A stretch of 64,000 nucleotides of DNA from Symbiodinium microadriaticum (lineage: Eukaryota; Sar; Dinophyceae; Suessiales; Symbiodiniaceae). This document shows, in pieces, positions 54,480 to 64,000 of the stretch. Location of the stretch: assembly GCA_001939145.1 (NCBI GenBank), contig LSRX01001111.1:100059-164058 (forward strand), read 5' to 3'. Below the pieces are notes generated by a model. The model was given only the letters and a program-made list of their open reading frames with translations. It was not told the DNA's origin and searched no databases. Position 1 is the stretch's first letter. Every line of letters starts with the position of its first letter. The position numbers were made by a program, and so were the translations under genes.

Positions 54480-54920
54480 CCAGCAGTAGGCCTCGCGGAA
54501 GCTGGTCGGAGCCATGACAGCGTCAGCTTCTTCCTTAGACGAAATGCAACTCAGGTACTTGCTTTGTAACCAGGCGTGTCATGTCCTCTGATGCTACTTG
54601 TGGTTTGCACTGTCGTCGGATGACTTCATACAGTCCATGCTCTCTTCGGCTGTTGACCTGGCAGAATCCTGCTTATCTCTGAAGAATCCAGCCTCGCTGG
54701 CATTGCTTGCTGAGCGCCTCTGCCATTCCAAATTCCACTAAGACGGGCAAGGAACTCTGTATCCAACACTTAAGGGTCTACAAGCAGTTGTCTGGGGACG
54801 GCAGCAGAAGTCCACGCCCTGCAACCCTAAACCAGTGGCAATAGGCAGCCCCTATGATTTTACATCACCACTACACTCTTCCCACTGCTATGATCTGTTG
54901 ATACAATATCTGCGTGATGC
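54480..54920. other. No gene recognised
   Basis: Between two minus-strand genes. No supported frame. Confidence 0.4.
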
Positions 54921-54922
54921 TC

Positions 54923-57387
54923 CTAGCATCCTTTGCTCTGAGAAGGAATGGTCGACACCTGCCTCATCCTGCCCGGCTTGGCGGGGACCAGCCGGGCCCC
55001 GAGGCTCCGCAGCTTCTCCACCTCCGGGCCCGGCACCGAACTCTCAAAGACTTCCATAAAGTTGCATAAAGTTGCCAGCTCTCGCCCCGCCGAACCCCCC
55101 CCACCCACACAAACAAACAAACACACACACACACACAAAGAGACAGAGACAAGCACACACACACACACAGACAGAGACAAGCACGCACACACACACACAC
55201 ACACAGGTGCCTGCCAATGCTACCTGTTGCTGTGATTCTCCGTAGCGGTAGCGGCTGTCTGTTTTGCACATGTGCATTTTCAAAACTTCCGATGCCACAA
55301 GGCTATACAAGGCTGGAAGTAGAATCGCAATTCTGGAATCCTGAAACTTGGGATGAGACGTCTTGGATTTGGAGACTTTCGTACGGCAAAATTTCGGAAA
55401 TCCTGAAATTGAGAAGTCAGGGAGCTTTTGGCAAAGATTTTCACGTTAGATACTTTGCCAATTCAGAACATAGTGGTACTTCCTTCAGTTTCAACTCTTG
55501 AACAGTCGAGCATTCCAAAACTTGGAGCGAGACTGTTGAAAACTTTGAACCTGCATCTCCGGAGCACCGATGGGTGAGGGATGGAGGACTTGGTGACTCA
55601 ACTTGGTGCCATGTCCAACGATCGGGCGAGTGGCCTCGCCCGCACTCATGACGAGCCTGAGCATGACACTTCATGGGAGTGGTGCTCGCTGTAGGAAGGA
55701 CAGAAGCCGCAATGTGTGCAAACTGCGGTCGGTGGGATGTGTAAGGCAAAGGCTCAGAGTTCAGGGAGGACTTTAGCACCTCCAGCTCTTGACCTGACGC
55801 CAAGCGCACTTTGGTTGAAGGCCTTCGAAAGCGCCACTTGCCCTAAAAGCCTGCACTAAGCCCTCCAGTCTCACAAACACCCTCGCCAAACGCCCTAACC
55901 TTCTCGATGCGCCATTAAGCTCGATGCCGACATCTTCGAGTGCCCGCAGGGCCGTCGCCGCTTCGGCCGCAGCGCTGCGGAGGGCAGCGATTCGCCGCTC
56001 GCAACGGTCTGCCTCTTTGAGACTTTTTGGGGGGCCAGTCCGTGCTTCCGAAAAACTGTAAGATATTTACCAATTTGCCAGCATACATACCAATTAGGAA
56101 GCTGGTCGTCATGACTCACGGTCGCGCAGGGGAATCGGGCACTTCTCCACGGATGCAAGCCCCGTCAGATTCCGTGCCTCGAGCCCCAGTGCGGCGCGGC
56201 GCGCTGCCGCGTCCGCACGCTGGGTCGCCACGTCAACGAGGCGCGACTGACAAGTGGTTGTGTCTGGGAGCTTTTGGATCTCAGCAATCGTCTGAAGTTT
56301 GGATCCTGATATGATCTGTGCTGTCAAAACCATCACTGTCAATTGCAGTAACCAATGCTCTTCAGGAGCTCTGCATATTACCCACCAATCTGTAAGTATG
56401 TATCGGACTTGACATGTTGCTGGTGCATCAGTCCTCTTCAATATCGCAATTGACTCGGAACAAGCACCTTTCACCTTCCATACTACCTGCTCTTGAACTG
56501 AAAGTCAGTATCCCGCCCTTTACAACATTCAGTAGACATTTCTTGGATCCTTTCGGTGCCGGCCTGTTGCTGCTGTAGTTTTGCAGGGATGTGGTTGCAG
56601 AAATCCGCCAGCTCTGCCTGCACCAACCAGATGAATGCTACGTAAAAGATCAAAGAAGCAACCCGCCGCCATCAACACTCGTGTGGTCATGCGGATTCGA
56701 AGCGTATAACAATGTAAACAAAGGAACACCAGGAACCCTCCCCCCCCCCCACATTAAAAAAATCCTTGCCACAAGGCAGTCGGTCAGGCTGCCTTGGCTC
56801 AATCAAAAACCCCTGCAGGCCTCTTTGGAGCTGAGTTCGGCTGCGTGTTTTTCTTCCTGCAGGCGCCGTGAAAAAAGGCCGCTGTCTTCGTTTTGCAGGC
56901 CTAGGCCCGAGAGGCCTCCTTGACCTTTGCGGCGGAGCTCTGGTTCCGAGCCTGTCGGCGTGGGCCGACAGGCCGAGTGAAAGGGGAAACGAGCGACGAG
57001 CGAGGACGAGCGCAAAGCACGGCCTGCGCCTCGCGAAGCTGCGCTGACAGCTGCTCCACCTCTGTGGTCAGCTCATGCTACCAAAGTCACCCTACAGGCA
57101 GGCTGAATAGAAGAGCCAGTCAGTGTGACATCAGCAAGGTCGCACGCCTCGGCGACGCTTTGCCTTTCCAGCTCCTGAGAGCTGAGGAAAGGCATTCAAG
57201 ACTTTGAGGCGCCGGTGCCATCGTTTATATCTGCTGGCTCCGTTTGCATATTATCTCTTGAGCCTTGTACTTCCCCGCAATCTGCTCGTCCTATGGCCCA
57301 GGCCTCGCAGTGGGAAAGCTCTGCGTGGACCTCGGTGCTCCTGCAGGCGGCACAGGCGGCAGGAGGCTTTGCCTGCAGGCCTTCCAT
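54923..57387 (-). CDS. Multi-exon coiled-coil protein
   Basis: The likely start is the ATG at 57387. Exon 1, 57387-57271 (39 codons): [20 protein letters not shown], ending at GAA|GTACAA. Exon 2, 57174-57091 (28 codons, after CTCTCAG): [19 protein letters not shown]. Exon 3, 57059-56991 (23 codons): [20 protein letters not shown]. Later exons: 56856-56811 ([14 protein letters not shown]); 56291-56120, with [10 protein letters not shown] and [20 protein letters not shown], ending at GTGAGT; 56044-55794, with [20 protein letters not shown], joined in phase to the previous one. The final exon, ending at 54923, reads [20 protein letters not shown]. Exons 1-2-3 are all phase 0, but 2-3 needs a 31-base intron. 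The joins from exon 3 to 56291 and into the last exon are not resolved. Heptad-like Leu/Ala spacing suggests a coiled coil. Confidence 0.6.
55106..55205. repeat. (CA)n tracts with AGAGACAAG spacers
   Basis: ACACAC runs separated by GAGACAGAGACAAGCAC-type spacers, in a presumed intron of the coiled-coil gene. Confidence 0.95.
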
Positions 57388-57433
57388 TCTGAACTCTCTA
57401 TCTTGATCACGTGTTTCTGTTTGTCTCTCCAGC

Positions 57434-58014
57434 AGACGAGGCCTCAAACATGTGTCGCCTGCTTTCGTCGCACTGGTGTTGACAGACAGGGCTTAGGCAA
57501 CATGGTACTGCACGTTGCTAAGCTAATGTACGGACGCCATGAGTCCAATTCAACCTTGCATGCGTTCAACATGTCAGAAATTTTCACCTTGCATCCGCAG
57601 CACAGAACATTTCGATGCAGTGGGGGTCTCCTAGTCTTAAACTTTTAAACAGAGAGAAGACAAGACCAAAGACAAGTTTGTACCGGCCTTGTTGTGTCCC
57701 CAGCCATTGCATGCAGACTCCGGCAGAGCTCCTGTGCATTCACCCATCTTGGATGTAGAATCTGTGTTCTGATCCAAACATCATGACAAATGCCCGCAAT
57801 CTCCCGGCAAGCAACCACCAACAGCGCCGTCGAATTTCAGTACTACACCATGTGTCGCAAACCGGAACTGTTCAGCACGGGGATCAGTCTCAAATTGGTT
57901 TCGAGGTTCAAAGTGCTTACGTCTCGGCTGTCCTGGACGTCCTGACCCAAGATGCCTGGCAGGCTTCTTCGAGGGCGTGGAGTTCCCGCCGTTATGTGTT
58001 CAATCATATCGCAA
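57434..58014 (+). CDS. Unknown protein, divergent from the coiled-coil gene
   Basis: After CTCTCCAG at 57433 the frame reads QTRPQTCVACFRRTGVDRQG, then VLHVAKLMYGRHESNSTLHA, and could end at 57648 or splice earlier (CATG|GTACTG). From an ATG at 57783 the frame reads MTNARNLPASNHQQRRRISV, then EVQSAYVSAVLDVLTQDAWQ, and ends at a perfect GTAAGT donor (58014/58015). Whether the two parts belong to one gene is unknown. No domain recognised. Confidence 0.5.
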
Positions 58015-58323
58015 GTAAGTGCCGGAATGGCCGTACTTGACTCGCCGCTGGTCAAGGCTGACGACCATGCCCTGACGTCTTTGAGAACATGCGTATGTAA
58101 ACACTCCAGGAATAGGAGTAAGAAGGATGGGGTGCAGGACAGGTGTGTGGGTGCTTACACGTACACTTCAGTCAGAACCCTGTTGCGGGCCTGACTTTCC
58201 CAGTGCTTCTCAGGCGACTTAGGGGCTCCTGCGGTTTGGGGAACACAAAACACCCTGAGTCCCGGTTCCGAGTCCGTCCCGGGTCAGCTTTTTGCAGCGA
58301 GTGCTGAGACACATTTGCAGAGC

Positions 58324-59406
58324 TCATCGGTATCCGCGGAACATGCTCTTCTCGAAGACCTCTCTTGGAAGCTTCTTCTGTTGTGTGACCACGAAGCCCT
58401 GGGCCTCCAGGAAGTCCCGTATTCGCTTCCGGCCGACAGAGCGCAGCTCTTCATTCGCTAAGCGAATCTTTTTGGATAGCTCCTCTATCTCCATGACTTC
58501 GAAACGCAGTAACTTCTCATACAACTTCCGGTCGCCACGGATCGTGTCTGCCAGAAGCTGCTCGGTCTTTTCAACCTTCGCCTTGTAGGCCTCGGCTTTT
58601 GAGAGCGCCTTGATGCCCTTGTCCACGATCTTCTTGGCCTGCCTGGCGGTCTTTTGCCTGTCCTGCAGGCGCTGGGCCAAGGTTTTTCGCTTCTGGGGCT
58701 TGGCCTTTGCCCGAGCTTCAGGCGATCTACCCCGACTACTCAGGGATGCCCTCTCGGGCTCCGACTTGGGCATCGCCCTGTCTGGCGTTGACTTCTTGGG
58801 CGTCAACTTCTTGAGTGTCGCCCTCTCCGGTGTCGCTCTCTCTGGCGTCGCCTTTTTCGGCGTTGGTTTCTTCGGCGTCGCCTTCTCCGGTGTCGCTTTC
58901 TTGGGTGTTGCCTTCCGGGGTGTTCCGTGATCGGGCGATGTCAATCGTGGCCTGGCCTTTGTGAGTGCTGTCTCCTGAGGCGAGGCAATCACATGGCGTC
59001 CTCGCTTGACTTTGGGAGTCAGCTCTTGCGGAATCGGTATTTCCACGACATCGCTGTCGCTTCCAAGAGTCGCAGGGCTAAGCCGAGGTGTGGAAGTAAG
59101 GCAAGCTGCAAACATCAAGCTCAAAGGGAGCTCTTCTTTGTCCTTCAGCGTTTGTTGCGGTTCGGCTGCAGTTAGATCCGCAACTTCTCCGGAGAAAGCT
59201 GCAGAGCTGAAGCTGGTAGTATGACGTGGCGAGGGAGGAAGCTGTGGAACCGACTCATCCAAGAGAGGAGCCTCAGCTACGGCTGGTGCTGGAAGCAAAC
59301 ATGGGCTTCTCCTCGACGACTCGTCTTCGGTGGAGCTGACATCAATCTCAGTAGCCGTGAGGCTGTCCTCTCCAAACTGCTTTTGGAAGATTCCATGAGT
59401 GGTCAT
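58324..59406 (-). CDS. Basic TPKKAT-repeat protein with C-terminal coiled coil
   Basis: From an ATG at 59406 (MTTHGIFQKQFGEDSL) the frame runs 360 codons to a stop at 58324. It may also be entered by splicing at CAATCAG|GTGCGA just upstream. Residues 1-130 are acidic/Ser/Pro-rich. At about 58750-58930 lie some ten tandem copies of a five-residue word near ATPKK or ATPEK/R (KATPKKATPEKATPKKPTPK), a histone-H1-like basic tail pattern with repeated TP sites. Then comes a highly basic segment (KAKPQKRKTLAQRLQDRQKT) and a long helix (KVEKTEQLLADTIRGDRKLY, then LLRFEVMEIEELSKKIRLA). A nuclear or chromatin-related role is inferred from composition only. Confidence 0.7.
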   Translation of the reverse strand: MTTHGIFQKQFGEDSLTATEIDVSSTEDESSRRSPCLLPAPAVAEAPLLDESVPQLPPSPRHTTSFSSAAFSGEVADLTAAEPQQTLKDKEELPLSLMFAACLTSTPRLSPATLGSDSDVVEIPIPQELTPKVKRGRHVIASPQETALTKARPRLTSPDHGTPRKATPKKATPEKATPKKPTPKKATPERATPERATLKKLTPKKSTPDRAMPKSEPERASLSSRGRSPEARAKAKPQKRKTLAQRLQDRQKTARQAKKIVDKGIKALSKAEAYKAKVEKTEQLLADTIRGDRKLYEKLLRFEVMEIEELSKKIRLANEELRSVGRKRIRDFLEAQGFVVTQQKKLPREVFEKSMFRGYR

Positions 59407-59555
59407 GCAACTTCGCACCTGATTGCGCTCTGAGACTCCAAACACGGCCTATTGTGCCTACTGCACTGTTGTCTACCGTTCGTAGGCATGCAGGCTTGTG
59501 AGGGCAACAGTAGTGGACTGATGTCTTGCGATCTATCTTCTTTCCTGTGCCGCAG

Positions 59556-59718
59556 ACAGCAGGTTTTGAAATTTTACAGGTCGGCGGCTTATGCCATGCT
59601 CCCTGATTCACACAAGGCCCTTGTCGCTCAGCTGGAGCAATCTTGGGCAGCTGCAGCCGCGGTGGTGCAAAACAAAGATTATAAGCACACCCTCAGCACA
59701 GCTATCAAGTTGCATTGA
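59556..59718 (+). CDS. Terminal exon of a helical protein
   Basis: After TGTGCCGCAG the frame reads QQVLKFYRSAAYAMLPDSHK, then ALVAQLEQSWAAAAAVVQNK, ending STAIKLH and a stop at 59718. It is convincing as protein. Its upstream exons would have to cross or overlap the minus gene at 58324-59406, or be short and close by (59470-59540). Confidence 0.45.
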
Positions 59719-59719
59719 T

Positions 59720-61195
59720 TTCCCCCCCGCACACACAGCTCTCCGTTCCTCCAGGCCGTTCCGAAGGCCGTCCATCTGACAGAAGCCACATGTTGCGCTC
59801 TTCACAGCACAATGCTTGCAAACACCAGCTGCTCACTCTTATCTTACAGATGTCTTCGAAGCTCTCTGCCAGGCCTTGAGGCCGAGTGCGCAGCGGCTCT
59901 CTGCAAGCTTCCCCAGCTGCGCACAGAAATCCTACAGTCAAGGCTCAGAGAACCCGTGATGACAGGGAATCAGGGAAGCTTATGACATGTGAAGCTGGTG
60001 CGGACAAAGGACAGCCTCCTTAGCCCCGGGTCCTGCAAAGTCTCCTGATTGACGCACGGCTCCTTTGCCAACAGATGGGCTTTCCTAAACTGGGGTACCA
60101 GCTTCAGGCATCCATCTCCATCTTGCTGTGTACATGAACAGAAGCTTCAAGACTTGCAGCCCCATCTTAATAAGGATGGGAGCTGAAGCCCTGGTCTTCT
60201 AGGTCTTGCCCCGGGTCAACAGCATATACTGTGATAAGACACCAGATAGCCAGCCGATTGCAAGACTAGATTGCTAATCGTTTCCGAGCCTGCAGAGCAG
60301 CGAGCAGTCCTTGGCCAAGCCACCAGCAGCGATGTGATCGCCCTGCGCTTGACCTTGAGAGCACTCGTTTGCAACCTGTTAAGTATCCTGCTTGTCTAGC
60401 AGTCTAGCAACAGCAGGGTCTCCGTCAGATCGAGAAACATCGAGGTGCCCACAGTGTTCCTGCGTCTGCGAGACATGGCCGCTAGCACCCACCTTGCACA
60501 GTGCAGCTTGTGCTCGTGCATTGTGATCAGATACGTAAGACGTATGAACACGCGCACACACCTGCATGCATACATACCCAATCTTCAATTGTAAGCATAC
60601 ATACGTACAGGCATACGTACATATATCCATGCATGCATGCGTACATGGTACATACTGTGTACTTCACGCGCATGTACATCGTACATAGATATTATGCCAT
60701 GTGACAGGTAACTAGCCATAGGTAAAGCTGCCGCACGATCCACCTTTGCACATCGGCAGCTGTACAAACTGTAGCCCTGCCTGGCAAGCTTCAGAGTGTC
60801 GCATCAGCACCTGCCGAGCAGGGGTCAAGGAAGGATATCTATAAAGGGCAAGAAATGGCAAAAAGCAGCCTGTAGCGGTTGAATGGGAATGCAATAGAAT
60901 TTTCAGGCATCTGCAGGCGCCCCTTGCAGTTCAGGACATTGCAGATTGGACAGAGTGATCCTCTCCATAACCACAGCTCCACAGCTGCCAATCGCAGACC
61001 TGGCCTCGAGAATATGAGCACGTGGGCCTCAGCCGAAAATGCACTTGAAGGGGACATTTAAGCTTCGCTGAAGACAGTTGCGCTGAAGCGGCCATGCCAG
61101 GAGCAACGTGTACGAGGTGGAAGAGAGATGAGGATTGATCTATTGATCTGCTTCTGAGGCCCCTGCCGAAAGCCTCCAACTGTGGCGGCTCTCGG
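59720..61195. other. No confident gene; low-complexity CATA/CATG tract at about 60540-60690
   Basis: Frames on both strands are short and not convincing. CATACATACG, CATGCATGCATGCG and GTACATGGTACAT words make up the 60540-60690 tract. Confidence 0.5.
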
Positions 61196-61215
61196 GTGGC
61201 CTATCCCAAGGGCAG

Positions 61216-61494
61216 ATGAGTGATTTCATCGCAGCTGCCAAAAATCGCGCGACCGACCTCGTGGTTGGCCTCCTTTGCCAGGCGCAGGAGCACGCGAGAT
61301 GCCCGAACACGCACCTTCGCGAAGCCAATGCCATGCGATGCGTGTGCATGGAAACATGGCTCATCCAATTGCTGGGCATGCTTCAGCTTCAGGGCATCTC
61401 GGGATTGCGGCTTTCTGTCTCATGGCATACCCCAGACGAACGAGCCGCGGAAACCGCCCACAGTGCATCGGATCAACGAAGACTTGGTCGCTAG
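61216..61494 (+). CDS. Candidate small protein or exon, unknown
   Basis: An ATG at 61216 after CCCAAGGGCAG opens MSDFIAAAKNRATDLVVGLL, then CPNTHLREANAMRCVCMETW, to a stop at 61494. An antisense frame (RASRVLLRLAKEANHEVGRA) is also protein-like, so the strand is uncertain. Confidence 0.35.
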   Translation: MSDFIAAAKNRATDLVVGLLCQAQEHARCPNTHLREANAMRCVCMETWLIQLLGMLQLQGISGLRLSVSWHTPDERAAETAHSASDQRRLGR

Positions 61495-61710
61495 GCATGT
61501 CGTAGCTGTCGTCGCTCAAGCCGCTCCTCTCTCGTGAAACCTGGACTTGCTTTATTGCCAATTACTTGTACACAAACATACTTAATGGCGCTGGCCTCCT
61601 CCCGAGTCACCTGCTGTGGAGGCGGCTCACCGGCGGCTGCGCCTCCAACGCCGCCTTCGACCATCTGCCCATCCTCGTCGCCCTGTGCTGGGGTCGGGGA
61701 GAGGCACTTT
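61491..61710 (-). CDS. C-terminal exon of an unknown protein
   Basis: After GGCTGCCTAG the minus frame reads CLSPTPAQGDEDGQMVEGGV, then EPPPQQVTREEASAIKYVCV, and ends REERLERRQLRHA at a stop at 61491. Gly/Ala/Pro-rich then charged. No domain. The stop overlaps the plus candidate's end by four bases. Confidence 0.45.
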
Positions 61711-61985
61711 CTAGGCAGCCCAAAGCATGAACAACACACACAATGTTGCTCTGTCGTTCGTATGGTCCGCCCGCCAAACATTAGTGGACGCCCTGAAAGC
61801 GTGCGTGCGTGCGTGCGTGTGTGTGGGTGACCTAGAGATGAGAAGCACCACCTTGGTCGACTGGTTAGCACTACGTTCTTATTGGAATACTACAAATGAT
61901 ACTGTAAGTATCGTATAGTACTTAATACATTAGTACTAGTGCGAGTAACGGCGGAGTTAGCAATTACTACCAAGTAAGACTAATA

Positions 61986-62402
61986 CTAGCAATACCTAGT
62001 ATTGGTAGCAATCATGCAAGTGGAGCTGGTTCCGGCCTCCGAACATAAGACCTCTCGGGCCTCAATCAACACATCCTCTTCTAAGATGCTCAGAATCCAG
62101 GTATGGCCCACCCTCCCGCTCCACCAGATGGACGAAGCATTCCTACCCGCTTTCCAAAGGACGCCCCGAAAATGGCCAGTGCCCTGAACAGGCACAAGCC
62201 CTCTAATTTCGGACTGTGCAACATCAGTCAAAGGTTTGAGTTCCTGCAATGTAGATGCCTCCACAAGCTTCTGCAGCTGCGGCATGAGAGGAAGCAGGTC
62301 GTGGATTCTCGCAGAATCCTGGCACGAGCGGATTGATGCAAAAGGTCTGACATGCGTTTCCAAGGATCGACAGATCGCCAGTGATTTAACTAGTGACTTC
62401 AC
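61986..62402 (-). CDS. Unknown protein, minus strand
   Basis: A 138-codon minus frame, protein-like throughout: ARIHDLLPLMPQLQKLVEAS, then LQELKPLTDVAQSEIRGLVP, and SILEEDVLIEAREVLCSEA, with a stop at 61986. The first codon of the frame is an in-frame non-ATG; an internal or upstream start is likely. No domain recognised. Confidence 0.45.
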   Translation of the reverse strand: MKSLVKSLAICRSLETHVRPFASIRSCQDSARIHDLLPLMPQLQKLVEASTLQELKPLTDVAQSEIRGLVPVQGTGHFRGVLWKAGRNASSIWWSGRVGHTWILSILEEDVLIEAREVLCSEAGTSSTCMIATNTRYC

Positions 62403-62677
62403 CCCGCATTAAGAAGCAGCAAACATCCACTCTGCTCCCCACCACATGTGAAGATCGGATTTTGACAAGCAGGTGCTGATGAGCCCACCAAATGCGGTTT
62501 CAGGCGCTCCCGGAAACCAGTTTCGGAAAGAGTCAGCCCTCCTTTCTAGTGGCATTGACAATGGCAGTCGGAGTAGCAGCCTTCCCAGGGCCCACCCACC
62601 TTCATTAACCTCGTAATGGACGTAACTTTAATGTGACTAGTTGAACTAATGGGTCCCGGAATGAACCTCAAACTTTC

Positions 62678-62974
62678 TTGGAATACCTACACTGTCGGCT
62701 GCTACCAATGCTGCTAACTCCAACTTACTCTACCTACTCGTCGAGCTACTCGTCTGGTCAGCGGCCACCCCCTACGATTTGTCCTGCAGTTTTATGCCGG
62801 ACAAAATCTTCAATCAAGGTGGTTTCTGTTAAAGGCCTACCAGGGCAGATGCAGCAAGCGCAAAATCAAAGCAAAACTGTGCAAGGCATGAAGGCTCCTT
62901 GTCCGTACACTGCTGTACATAATGGTCGAGGATGGCGACCATGCAAGCAGTCACCTTGGTTTGACATAGCTTGA
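62678..62974 (+). CDS. Candidate frame, unknown
   Basis: The plus frame contains RTKSSIKVVSVKGLPGQMQQ, then AQNQSKTVQGMKAPCPYTAV, and stops at 62974. It is protein-like in its second half. Splice sites not determined. Confidence 0.3.
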   Translation: MEYLHCRLLPMLLTPTYSTYSSSYSSGQRPPPTICPAVLCRTKSSIKVVSVKGLPGQMQQAQNQSKTVQGMKAPCPYTAVHNGRGWRPCKQSPWFDIA

Positions 62975-63357
62975 CTCTTGGAAGGAGGCCATGCTCTGGT
63001 GTGCAGGCTACAAGATGAGGCAAGAGTGACGAGATAGACGTACGGAGAGATGCGTCACTGTCGACAAGTGCCGATCAGGTCTCCGACCGTGTCCACCCCA
63101 CCATAATCGTCCTCAGGCTGCGTCTCAAGCCATGACCAGGGCAGTCGTATCACACTGCGCCGCGTGTGTGTTTTGCTGTTCAGGGAAGAAGTTGCTACAT
63201 GTACTTCAACAGCCGTGACTCCTTGAAGCTTCGCGTTGTTCCTGTACTGAGTCGATAGCTATTAATTTACCTAGTCAACAGCTGTGCCCGGCAGCAGGCC
63301 TTTGCATGGCATGCACCGAGTAACATCTGCATCCGCGATAGCTCCTGTGGGTCGCAT

Positions 63358-63901
63358 TTGCTCAAGGCAGCTTTGGCAAAGGCCCAAAAGCTGGTGGCGC
63401 CAGGTCTTGGGACCAGTATCATGCTGCATGATAGGTTTCGGGTACGAGCGATCGATGGTCTGCTAGCTCGTCGGGGTTATACCTCAAGTGGCAACGCAGT
63501 GACGTTCTGTCATGACAATACTTCTGTCAAAGGACAGTTTCACCGACAGCAGGCTCGATCGATGCTTGGCTTTGGGGTGCATAGGAGTTGGTGGTCACAT
63601 GCCGACGGGCAGGTCGGGGCCTTGCTGGAACAAATCTCGCCCAGCAGCTTCACCAGGGCCGGATCCTGGTCGGAATGAACTGCCACGGAGGAAGCCTGTG
63701 GAGGGTCATCCCGAGCCCTCCGCTCGCTGTGGAACTGGCAGCTTGGAGGCCGCAGATTTCGAATCGGCCGCAGAGTCGCTGACCGCGAACTGCCGGGTTT
63801 CCAACATTCGAGATGCCACGGAAGCTCTGATGGCATTCAGCCTCATTCTTGTCATCTGCCTTGTTCTTGCTGCCGCCTTAGTCTGGTGGCATGCACGTTG
63901 A
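63358..63901 (+). CDS. Exons of a protein with C-terminal membrane anchor
   Basis: First piece, about 63358-63500: LLKAALAKAQKLVAPGLGTS, then HDRFRVRAIDGLLARRG. Second piece, in another frame to the stop at 63901: RNELPRRKPVEGHPEPSARC, then EAADFESAAESLTANCRV and a hydrophobic run MAFSLILVICLVLAAALVWW ending HAR. The C-terminal hydrophobic run followed by a short basic end suggests a tail anchor or the end of a single-pass protein. The frame change between pieces requires an intron that was not fixed. Confidence 0.45.
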
Positions 63902-64000
63902 TCTCTGCAACTGTGCAATGCGGTTTGTGCGACGAGATTGCTTCAATTTTAGGTTTTTTATTTGTGCAGAAGCTGTTGCAATGCCTTCTGCGAGTTCGTC

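Noticed and set aside
1-64000. Dinoflagellate spliced-leader relic or retrotransposon reverse transcriptase
   Set aside because: I found neither the TTTTGGCTCAAG leader end nor a YxDD-type reverse transcriptase frame by reading; a computed search would be firmer.

Overview
The window looks like nuclear DNA of a eukaryote with small, intron-split genes, most probably a dinoflagellate alga. The reasons are indirect. Coding stretches are short (about 70-300 bases) and joined by GT...AG introns, acceptors are often CAG followed by G, and neighbouring genes lie on both strands with no operon-like order. Several protein modules are of eukaryotic type (EF-hand, ankyrin, SH3, PH-like C-terminal half, jacalin-like lectin, Ser/Arg tail). 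Plant/dinoflagellate-type TTTAGGG motifs occur inside the window. No spliced-leader relic, rRNA or tRNA gene was recognised, so the assignment is an inference. Most proteins here match no family I can name. Exons are called from frame, splice signals and protein-like composition, and only some splice joins were checked for phase.

Layout. 1-580: trinucleotide microsatellite. 0.7-9.6 kb (+): four multi-exon genes, including an EF-hand gene (4.1-5.7 kb). 11.3-11.6 kb: an exon followed by a donor, then the most striking object, a 3.95-kb foldback-type element at 11660-15606. It has about 62-base terminal inverted repeats, an 8-base target-site duplication, inverted subterminal arrays and a core of a roughly 71-base satellite. 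16.3-26.4 kb (+): an Ala/Pro-rich open frame, a Cys-containing exon set, a small signal-peptide protein, a beta-grasp/SR protein, an SH3 plus jacalin-like gene and a large cysteine-repeat, Thr-rich, probably extracellular protein. 27.2-30.1 kb (+): ankyrin-repeat exons.

30.1-34.9 kb is unusual. TTTAGGG-like motifs and a G-rich minisatellite lead into a 2.1-kb AT-rich island with no open frame over 60 codons and one N at 33009, and then a trinucleotide array and another TTTAGGG motif follow. 35.3-37.1 kb (-): a long unknown protein. 37-47 kb: scattered exons on both strands, a threefold repeat of about 230 bases (39.1-39.8 kb) and a PH-like exon (44.5 kb). 46.8-57.4 kb, mostly minus: a methyltransferase-like protein with an NPPF motif, two helical or coiled-coil genes with several phase-consistent exons, and smaller exons on both strands. 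57.4-59.7 kb: a plus-strand gene, a minus-strand basic TPKKAT-repeat protein and another plus exon. 59.7-64 kb: sparse exons; the last has a C-terminal membrane anchor.

I see no functional pathway linking the genes. The coherent biological story is architectural: a non-coding foldback element probably inside an intron, several satellite families, a compositional island, and candidate introns of only 30-31 bases.
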